A stretch of DNA of 10,385 nt from Sphingomonadaceae bacterium (GTDB lineage Bacteria > Pseudomonadota > Alphaproteobacteria > Sphingomonadales > Sphingomonadaceae), in assembly GCA_019239785.1 (NCBI GenBank), contig JAFAZM010000357.1, positions 1 through 10,385 of the forward strand, written 5' to 3'. Positions 5,087-10,385 of the stretch are shown piece by piece. The notes below the pieces were generated by a model. That model made no database searches. It had not been told where the DNA came from and saw nothing but the letters and a program-made list of their open reading frames with translations. The position numbers and the translations under genes are program-made. How positions within the stretch are numbered: position 1 is the first letter of the stretch; the number at the start of each line of letters is the position of its first letter.

Positions 5087-7029
5087 TCGCCGAAGCCGGC
5101 CTTGCCCTGCTCTGGCTCGCCGCGAGCCTGTCGCTGCTCCAGCTCGTGCTTGGAGCGGCGGCGCTGCGGCCGGGGAACGAGCCGCTGCTGAGGATCGTCC
5201 GCCCGGTCGCGGTCGCGCAGGGCCTCCTGGTGGGTCTGTCCTTCCTCACCCTGATCTGGCTGTTCCTGCGCACCGACCTGTCGGTGAAGCTGGTCGCGGC
5301 GAACAGCCATTCGCTGAAGCCCTGGCTCTACAAGTTCGCCGGCGCCTGGGGGAATCACGAAGGCTCGATGCTGCTCTGGGTGACGGTGCTCGCGGTCGCC
5401 GGCGCCGGCGTCGCTCTGTTCGAGCGGCGGCTCCGGCAGGACACGCTCATCGCCACGCTCGCCGCCCAGGCCGCGATCGGGCTCGGCTTCTATCTCTACA
5501 TATTGATCGCCTCGAACCCGTTCGAGCGGCTGTTCCCGGTGCCGGTCGAAGGCAACGGCCTCAATCCCCTGCTGCAGGATCCGGGCTTGGCCTTCCATCC
5601 GCCGACCCTCTATTTCGGCTATGTCGGCATTTCGATCGCCTTTTCCTTCGCGGTCGGCGCTTTGATCACTCGCGACGTCGGCCCCGCCTTCGCCCGCGCG
5701 ATGCGGCCCTGGGTGCTCGGCGCCTGGATCTTCCTCACGCTTGGCATCACCGCCGGCTCCTATTGGGCCTATTATGAGCTCGGTTGGGGGGGCTGGTGGT
5801 TCTGGGATCCGGTCGAGAATGCCTCTTTGATGCCCTGGCTCGCCGCGACCGCCCTGCTGCACAGCGTCACCGTGCTCGCCACCCGCGCGGGCCTCCGTGC
5901 CTGGACGATCATGCTTGCGGTGGTCGCCTTCTCGATGTCGATGATCGGCACTTTCCTGGTCCGCTCGGGCATCCTCACCAGCGTCCACGCCTTCGCCGTC
6001 GATCCGCTGCGCGGCGCCTTCATCCTCGGCCTGCTCGCTTTCTATATCGGCGGCGCCTTGCTGCTGTTCGGGCTGCGCGTCCGCTATGTGAAGGAAGGCT
6101 CGACCTTCGAGATCGTCAGCCGCGAGGCGTCGCTGGTGATCAACAACCTCTTCCTCTCCGTCATCCTCGGCCTGGTCTTCATCGGCACGCTCTATCCGTT
6201 GGTGACCCAGGCGATGGGGCGCGAGATCTCGGTGGGGCCGCCTTATTTCAACACGGCGATCGGGCCGATCGCGCTTGCGCTCGCGGCGATCATGACGATC
6301 GGGCCGATGCTTCGCTGGCGCCGCGACCAGCTGCGTGCGCTCGCCGGGCGGATCGCGGCGCCGGCTTTGCTGAGCGCCGCGGTGCTGCTGCTCGTCGTCA
6401 TCCTGGCGCCGGGCACGCGCTGGCTGCCCCTGCTCGGCCTCGCCTTCGCGCCCGGCGTCGCGCTGGCCAGCCTGGCGCCGCTCTGGGGCCGCAACCTCAG
6501 GCGCACGCCGCTCTTCATCTGCGGCATGGTCGTCGCCCATCTCGGCATCGCCGTCGCGCTCGCCGGCATGGCCGCGGACAGCGCCTTCACCCAGGAGACC
6601 CTGATCGCCGCTCATCCGGGCCAGACGATCGAGGCCGGGCCGTTCACCATCCGCTTCGTCGGCGTCGAGCCGGTGCCCGGGCCGAACTGGACCGCGATCG
6701 AGGCGCAGCTCGAGGCGCGGCGGGGGGCAGGCGAGCCCTTCCTGCTGACGCCGCAGGCGCGCCTGTTCGATTCGCCGCCGACGCCGACCAGCGAGACCTC
6801 GATCCAAACGCTCTGGGACGGCCAGCTCTATGTCGCGATCGGCGACGGCGACGATCAGGGACGCTGGCAGCTGCGGATCTGGTGGAAACCCTTCGTCACT
6901 TTGATCTGGGCCGGGGGCGCGCTGGTCGCGATCGGCGGCTTCCTCTCGCTGCTCGGCCGGCTCTGGCGCGAGCGGCGCTTCAAGCCGGAAGCGCAGGCGC
7001 TGCCGGAGCCGCAGGAGGCGCTGGCATGA
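5083..7029 (+). CDS. ccmF: Cytochrome c heme lyase subunit CcmF
   Basis: Large inner-membrane subunit of the heme lyase. It takes heme from CcmE, reduces it through a bound heme b, and attaches it to the CXXCH motif of apocytochrome c. 648 residues, the same as the usual size near 650. The WWD domain, with GWGGWWFWDPVENAS at 234-248 and PWL after it, lies mid-protein. The family histidines are at H172 (FHPPTLYFGY), H260 (ALLHSV), H302 (SVHAF) and H486 (VVAHLGIAV), close to the numbering of the E. coli protein. More than ten hydrophobic helices and a periplasmic domain around residues 500-610 precede a last helix and a charged tail. It overlaps ccmE and ccmG by ATGA at both ends. Confidence 0.97.
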   Translation: MIAEAGLALLWLAASLSLLQLVLGAAALRPGNEPLLRIVRPVAVAQGLLVGLSFLTLIWLFLRTDLSVKLVAANSHSLKPWLYKFAGAWGNHEGSMLLWVTVLAVAGAGVALFERRLRQDTLIATLAAQAAIGLGFYLYILIASNPFERLFPVPVEGNGLNPLLQDPGLAFHPPTLYFGYVGISIAFSFAVGALITRDVGPAFARAMRPWVLGAWIFLTLGITAGSYWAYYELGWGGWWFWDPVENASLMPWLAATALLHSVTVLATRAGLRAWTIMLAVVAFSMSMIGTFLVRSGILTSVHAFAVDPLRGAFILGLLAFYIGGALLLFGLRVRYVKEGSTFEIVSREASLVINNLFLSVILGLVFIGTLYPLVTQAMGREISVGPPYFNTAIGPIALALAAIMTIGPMLRWRRDQLRALAGRIAAPALLSAAVLLLVVILAPGTRWLPLLGLAFAPGVALASLAPLWGRNLRRTPLFICGMVVAHLGIAVALAGMAADSAFTQETLIAAHPGQTIEAGPFTIRFVGVEPVPGPNWTAIEAQLEARRGAGEPFLLTPQARLFDSPPTPTSETSIQTLWDGQLYVAIGDGDDQGRWQLRIWWKPFVTLIWAGGALVAIGGFLSLLGRLWRERRFKPEAQALPEPQEALA

Positions 7030-7556
7030 AAAGGCTGGTCCTCTGGGTGCCGCTCGGCGCCTTCATCGTCTTTCTCGCCGTCGTCGCCGCCGGCCTCTAC
7101 ACGCCGCGGCAGGAGGCGGTGCCCTCCGCGATGATCGGCCAGCCTTTGCCCGATTTCACCCTCGCGCCGGCGATCGCCGGCCGGCCTGGCCTCAGCAGCA
7201 CCGAGCTGCGCATGGGCCGGGCGCACCTCGTCAACATCTTCGCCTCCTGGTGCATCCCCTGCCGGACCGAGGCGGCGCAGCTCGCCGAGCTGACCCGCCG
7301 CGGCATTCCGGTCGACGGCATCGCGGTCCGCGACCGGCCGGAGGACCTCTCCGCCTTCCTCGCCACCTATGGCGACCCGTTCCGCGCGATCGGCGCGGAT
7401 GTGGACCGCCGCGTGCAGCTCGACATCGGCTCGGCCGGCGTGCCGGAGACCTTCGTCATCGACGGCCGGGGCATCATCCGCCACCAGCATATCGGCGCGA
7501 TCACCGACGGCGATTTGCCCGCGATCGTCGCGGCCTATCAGGAGGCCTCGCGGTGA
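7026..7556 (+). CDS. ccmG: Thiol:disulfide interchange protein CcmG (DsbE)
   Basis: Membrane-anchored periplasmic thioredoxin-like protein that keeps the apocytochrome CXXCH cysteines, or CcmH, reduced for heme attachment. 176 residues. The signal anchor spans about 3-24. The TlpA/DsbE fold begins at IGQPLPDFTL. The redox site is WCIPC (C76, C79). The cis-proline loop GVPETFVID (P140) carries the acidic residue next to the proline that is typical of this family. The start ATG overlaps the ccmF stop (ATGA). The same frame runs open backwards through ccmF as an alternative reading with no relation to this protein, so the start is set by the anchor and the overlap. The stop overlaps the GTG of ccmH. 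Confidence 0.95.
   Translation: MKRLVLWVPLGAFIVFLAVVAAGLYTPRQEAVPSAMIGQPLPDFTLAPAIAGRPGLSSTELRMGRAHLVNIFASWCIPCRTEAAQLAELTRRGIPVDGIAVRDRPEDLSAFLATYGDPFRAIGADVDRRVQLDIGSAGVPETFVIDGRGIIRHQHIGAITDGDLPAIVAAYQEASR
7540..7545 (+). promoter_or_regulatory. ccmH: Strong ribosome binding site for ccmH
   Basis: AGGAGG lies 7 bases before the GTG at 7553, inside the end of ccmG. It fixes the non-ATG start of ccmH. Confidence 0.75.
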
Positions 7557-7966
7557 GGGGAGCGCCACTGTTTGCGCTCACGCTCGTCCTGGCCGCGCCG
7601 GCACTTGCGGATTCGCTGCTGCCGCCGGCGCGCTACGCCAACGTCCAGCTCGCCGATCCGCGGCAGGAGCGGCAGGCCAAGGCGCTGATGGAGACGATCC
7701 GCTGCCTGGTCTGCCAGGGCCAGTCGATCGCCGATTCCAATGCGGAGATGGCCGGCGACATGCGCTCGCTGATCCGCGAGCGGATCCAGGCGGGGGAGAG
7801 CCCGGAGTCGATCCGGGCCTGGCTGGTGTCGCGCTACGGCGAATGGGTGACCTATACGCCCGAGCTCGAGCCGGCGACCTGGCCGCTCTGGGCGGCGCCG
7901 TTGCTGCTGCTCGCCGGCGGGCTGTTCCTGGCGCGCGGCCGTTTCCGCCGGCGGAGGAAGGTCTGA
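7553..7966 (+). CDS. ccmH: Cytochrome c-type biogenesis protein CcmH (CycL)
   Basis: Membrane-anchored periplasmic thiol-disulfide protein that prepares apocytochrome cysteines for CcmF. 137 residues from a GTG start. The signal peptide ends near APALA|DS. The signature IRCLVCQGQSIADSNA holds the redox pair C51 and C54 (family form LRCxxCQxQSIxxSNA). The helix bundle continues through SPESIRAWLVSRYGEWVTY. The C-terminal anchor spans about 110-127 and ends in an Arg-rich tail. The GTG at 7553 overlaps the ccmG stop (GTGA) and is preceded, at a 7-base spacing, by a perfect AGGAGG (7540-7545), one of the best ribosome sites in the operon. Confidence 0.95.
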   Translation: MRGAPLFALTLVLAAPALADSLLPPARYANVQLADPRQERQAKALMETIRCLVCQGQSIADSNAEMAGDMRSLIRERIQAGESPESIRAWLVSRYGEWVTYTPELEPATWPLWAAPLLLLAGGLFLARGRFRRRRKV

Positions 7967-8682
7967 TGGGCTGGGTGCTGATGGCGGCCTTGGCGATCCT
8001 GGTCGGCGCCGGCCTGTTCTGGTTCGTGCGCCGCGACAAGGGCGCGCTGCAATTCCTCGGCGCCGCCTTGCTGCTCGCGCTCGCCGGCTATGCCTGGCAG
8101 GGCCATCCGGCGATGGGCGGCAGTCCGAAGGCGGCACCCGAGCACCAGCAGGCGCGCGACAATGATTTCCAGGCCTTGCGGCCCGACCTGCTCGGCCGCT
8201 TCGACAATGCCGGGGTCTGGACCAGCATGGCCGACGGCATGCAGCGGGCCGGCGACACCGAAGGCGCGGCGGAGCTGCTGCAGAATGCCGTCCACCGCCA
8301 CCCGCGCGACGCCGACCTCTGGGTCGCCTACGGCTATGCCCTGGTCGTCCACGGCAACAACATGATGGGCCCGGCCGCCCAGCTCGCCTTCCAGCGCGCT
8401 GCCGCCATCGCGCCGAACCACCCGGGCCCCCGCTTCTTCTACGCACTCGCGCTGGCCCAGGGCGGCAATTACGACGAGGCGGAGCGGGTCTGGCGCGAGC
8501 TGCTGCCGACTATCCCCGCCGATTCCCAGTTCCGCGCCGCCACCGAGCAGCGCCTCCAGGCCATCGCCCAGGCACGGGCGAACGGAGAGATTCCCCCGGC
8601 GGTCGCGCCGGCCGCTCCCGCGGCGACGAATGCGGAGTCCAACACCGCCGCGCCCGCCACGAACGGCTCGAGCGATCGCTGA
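7966..8682 (+). CDS. ccmI: CcmI/CycH-like TPR protein of cytochrome c maturation
   Basis: Membrane protein that recruits apocytochrome c to the heme lyase. 238 residues. Two N-terminal helices (about 3-20 and 27-44) with a short basic loop RRDKG match the CcmI-1 layout, and the following GYAWQGHPAMGG resembles the family's Y-x-x-x-G-x-P motif. Periplasmic TPR units span about 82-115 (WTSMADGMQRAGDTEGAAEL), 116-151 and 154-187 (ALAQGGNYDEAERVW). The end (about 209-238) is a low-complexity Pro/Ala/Thr/Asn tail. It is much shorter than Rhodobacter CcmI (about 400), so the apocytochrome-binding part is reduced. The start overlaps the ccmH stop by one base (TGATG), with GGAGG 8 bases ahead. It is the last gene, directly before the terminator. 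Confidence 0.9.
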   Translation: MGWVLMAALAILVGAGLFWFVRRDKGALQFLGAALLLALAGYAWQGHPAMGGSPKAAPEHQQARDNDFQALRPDLLGRFDNAGVWTSMADGMQRAGDTEGAAELLQNAVHRHPRDADLWVAYGYALVVHGNNMMGPAAQLAFQRAAAIAPNHPGPRFFYALALAQGGNYDEAERVWRELLPTIPADSQFRAATEQRLQAIAQARANGEIPPAVAPAAPAATNAESNTAAPATNGSSDR

Positions 8683-8689
8683 CCTTTAG

Positions 8690-8717
8690 CCTCTCCCCGC
8701 CGGGAGAGGGAGTTTTT
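8690..8717 (+). terminator. Rho-independent terminator of the ccm operon
   Basis: CCTCTCCC (8690-8697) pairs perfectly with GGGAGAGG (8702-8709) around a CGCC loop, followed after three bases by TTTTT (8713-8717). It begins 7 bases after the ccmI stop. The T-run overlaps the stop codon of the convergent ald gene (TTA at 8716-8718 on this strand). In the ald direction the hairpin is not followed by a T-run. Confidence 0.85.
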
Positions 8718-9816
8718 ACGCCGCTTCGAACGGCAGCCCGAGCGCCTCGGCGACCGCGGCGTGGCGGATCTTGCCGGCCGAGACGTTCAGGCCGTTGGCC
8801 AGATGCGGATCGGCCTTCATCGCGGCCTCAGCGCCCAGATTGGCGAGCTTCAGCACGAAGGGGAGGGTGGCGTTGTTCAGCGCGAAGGCCGAGGTACGGG
8901 CGACGGCGCCCGGCATGTTCGCCACGCAATAATGGATCACCCCGTCGATCTCGTAGACCGGGTTGCTGTGCGTGGTCGGCCGCGAGGTCTCGAAGCAGCC
9001 GCCCTGGTCGATCGAGATGTCGACGAGGACCGAGCCGCGCTTCATCGTCTTCAGCATCTCGCGGGTGATCAGCTTCGGCGCGGCGGCGCCGGGGATCAAA
9101 ACCGCGCCGATCACCACCTCGGCTTTCTTCACCGCATGGGCGATCGTCGCCTTGGAGGCGTAGGCGGTCTTGATCTGGCTGCCGAAGAACATGTCGAGCT
9201 CGGCGAGGCGGGCATTGGAGATGTCGTAGATGGTGACGTCGGCGCGCATGCCGACCGCCATCTGCGCCGCGTTGACGCCGGCGATGCCGCCGCCGAGGAT
9301 CATCACCCGCGCCGGCGGCACGCCCGGCACGCCGCCCAGGAGCACCCCGCGGCCGCCCTGCTCCTTCTCCAGATAATGGGCGCCGACCTGGATCGACATC
9401 CGGCCCGCAACCTCGCTCATCGGCTTCAGCAAAGGCAGCGAGCCGTCGTTCGCGGTCACCGTCTCATAAGCGATGCAGGTCGCGCCCGACGCCATCAGCC
9501 CCTTGGTCTGCTCCGGATCGGGGGCGAGGTGGAGATAGGTGAAGAGCAAATGCCGCGGCTCGAGCAAGGCGATCTCCTGCGCCTGCGGCTCCTTCACCTT
9601 CACGATCATGTCGGACTTGGCGAAGACTTCGGCAGCATCGGCGGCAATGGCCGCGCCCGCATTCAGATAATCCTGATCCGAAAAGTCGATCCCGGCGCCA
9701 GCCTTGGTCTCGACGATCACCGAATGGCCGGCGGCGACCAGCTCGGCGACCGAGGCCGGCGTCAGCCCGACTCGATATTCGTGAACCTTGATCTCTTTCG
9801 GGACGCCGACGCGCAT
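8716..9816 (-). CDS. ald: Alanine dehydrogenase
   Basis: Cytosolic NAD-dependent enzyme that interconverts L-alanine with pyruvate, ammonia and NADH; it allows growth on alanine or reductive amination. 366 residues, near the usual 370. The N-terminus MRVGVPKEIKVHEYRVGLTP is the family signature. Active-site residues stand at the standard numbers: R15, K75 (IVKVKEP), H96 (LFTYLHLA) and D270 (SIDQGGC). The NAD-binding Rossmann motif is GGGIAG (175-180), with D198 at the end of the second strand. N300 in VANMPGAVARTSA is also conserved. The ATG is preceded by GGAGAGA at a good spacing. It is convergent with the ccm operon and divergent from kup. No Lrp/AsnC-type regulator, often found beside ald, is in the window. 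Confidence 0.97.
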   Translation of the reverse strand: MRVGVPKEIKVHEYRVGLTPASVAELVAAGHSVIVETKAGAGIDFSDQDYLNAGAAIAADAAEVFAKSDMIVKVKEPQAQEIALLEPRHLLFTYLHLAPDPEQTKGLMASGATCIAYETVTANDGSLPLLKPMSEVAGRMSIQVGAHYLEKEQGGRGVLLGGVPGVPPARVMILGGGIAGVNAAQMAVGMRADVTIYDISNARLAELDMFFGSQIKTAYASKATIAHAVKKAEVVIGAVLIPGAAAPKLITREMLKTMKRGSVLVDISIDQGGCFETSRPTTHSNPVYEIDGVIHYCVANMPGAVARTSAFALNNATLPFVLKLANLGAEAAMKADPHLANGLNVSAGKIRHAAVAEALGLPFEAA

Positions 9817-9848
9817 CTTATCTCTCCATCCAATCCGAAACGCGCCGG

Positions 9849-9878
9849 CCTATAGCGGCGGTTCGCGCCTTTGTCGCC
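9849..9878 (-). promoter_or_regulatory. ald: Weak candidate promoter for ald
   Basis: On the minus strand, TATAGG (plus 9849-9854) is a 4 of 6 match to the -10, with a poor -35 (CGACAA or GCGACA) 17-18 bases upstream. It would start transcription about 25-30 bases before the ald ATG, leaving room for the GGAGAGA ribosome site. Confidence 0.3.
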
Positions 9879-9887
9879 GTTGCGAAC
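9861..9887. promoter_or_regulatory. Inverted repeat between ald and kup, possible operator
   Basis: GTTCGC (9861-9866) and GCGAAC (9882-9887) form a 6-base dyad with a 15-base spacer, placed over the likely ald promoter and upstream of kup. No regulator is recognised. Short GC-rich dyads arise by chance, so confidence is low. Confidence 0.25.
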
Positions 9888-9970
9888 GTTTCGGGCCGGT
9901 GCTAAGCCGCGCGCCGCCCTGGCTAGGCCCTTGGCACAGAGAAGGAAGTGGGGCGTTTCCGTCCTGACCG

Positions 9971-10385
9971 ATGAGCGATAGCCACGCGACCGACCAGCCC
10001 GCCGAGCCTTCGGCCGGGCATCATCCCAAGGCGAGCCTCGCCACCCTCGCGGTGTCGGCGATCGGCATCGTCTTCGGCGATATCGGCACCAGCCCGATCT
10101 ACGCCTTCCGTGAGACCTTCTCCGGTCATCACGACCTCGCCAACGGCCCGGTCGAGATATTGGGCGTGCTCAGCCTGATCTTCTGGTCGATGATGATCGT
10201 GGTGACGCTGAAATATGTCATCGTGATCATGCGCGCCGACAATAAAGGGGAAGGCGGCAGCCTCGCTCTGCTCGCCTTGATCAACCGCAAGACCTCCGAG
10301 GGCGGCAAGCGCCGCCGCTGGACCGCCGGCATCATCCTGCTCGGCGTCTTCGCCTGCTCGCTCTTCTACGGCGATTCGATGATCA
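9971..10385 (+). CDS. kup: Low-affinity potassium transporter Kup, 5' part
   Basis: Inner-membrane K+ uptake protein of the KUP/HAK/KT family (K+/H+ symport). Only the first 138 codons and one base are in the window; full proteins have about 630 residues. After a polar N-terminus of about 20 residues comes the first helix with the signature IGIVFGDIGTSPIYAFRE (residues 31-48). The second helix (about 63-86) leads to the conserved RADNKGEGGSLAL. The third helix contains LFYGDSMI, the start of the family motif GDSMITPAISV. The ATG at 9971 gives the expected length, but it has no close Shine-Dalgarno sequence: the only purine tract (AAGGAAG, 9942-9948) is 22 bases away. It is divergent from ald. 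Confidence 0.95.
   Translation, partial: MSDSHATDQPAEPSAGHHPKASLATLAVSAIGIVFGDIGTSPIYAFRETFSGHHDLANGPVEILGVLSLIFWSMMIVVTLKYVIVIMRADNKGEGGSLALLALINRKTSEGGKRRRWTAGIILLGVFACSLFYGDSMI

Noticed and set aside
5029..6807. 592-codon open frame antisense to ccmF
   Set aside because: Extreme Arg/Glu/Gln/Asp composition from reading hydrophobic codons backwards. ccmF on the plus strand has full family motifs.
5784..7556. 590-codon frame that would fuse an unknown Arg-rich region to CcmG
   Set aside because: The part before 7026 is an alternative frame of ccmF. The signal anchor and the ATGA overlap set the CcmG start at 7026.
8761..9855. 364-codon plus-strand frame opposite ald
   Set aside because: His/Asp/Arg/Gly-rich composition typical of an antisense frame. 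ald has every catalytic residue in place.
9931..9948. Sigma-54-like box (TTGGCACAG) upstream of kup
   Set aside because: The -24-like TGGCA is present but the required GC element at -12 is missing at the correct distance.

Overview
The window is a high-GC chromosomal segment that reads as alphaproteobacterial, most likely Sphingomonadales (Sphingomonas or a close relative). This rests on the codon style, the sphingomonad-like Glu/Leu-type dehydrogenase, palindromic repeats of a kind common in sphingomonads, and a tRNA-His that keeps the G-1:C73 pair. The placement is inference, not a database result.

Layout, left to right. (1) The C-terminal two thirds of a MATE (NorM-type) efflux pump, cut by the left edge. 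(2) A tRNA-His gene followed 37 bases later by a leucine dehydrogenase family gene on the same strand. (3) A 431-base convergent intergenic stretch holding a large imperfect palindrome, a CCTT microsatellite and an AT-richer promoter-like island with a possible small ORF. (4) An EamA/DMT transporter on the minus strand. (5) A 290-base divergent intergenic region packed with two palindromic repeat units and a 23-base direct duplication. (6) The cytochrome c maturation (System I) operon ccmC-D-E-F-G-H-I, seven genes in which all six junctions overlap by 4 or 1 bases, closed by a clear intrinsic terminator. (7) Alanine dehydrogenase (ald) on the minus strand, converging on that terminator. (8) The first 138 codons of a divergent Kup potassium transporter, cut by the right edge.

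How it works together. The ccm block is the only multi-gene system. CcmC loads heme onto His124 of the chaperone CcmE, CcmD stabilises or releases that complex, CcmG and CcmH handle the apocytochrome CXXCH thiols, CcmI holds the apocytochrome by its TPR repeats, and CcmF (with CcmH/I) attaches the heme. The CcmAB ATPase that releases holo-CcmE is not in the window and must be encoded elsewhere. The two amino acid dehydrogenases both carry out NAD-dependent oxidative deamination but are far apart and independently transcribed.

The window is mostly ordinary core genome. I found no convincing new system. The least explained parts are the two repeat-bearing intergenic regions and the promoter-like island near 2399-2442.
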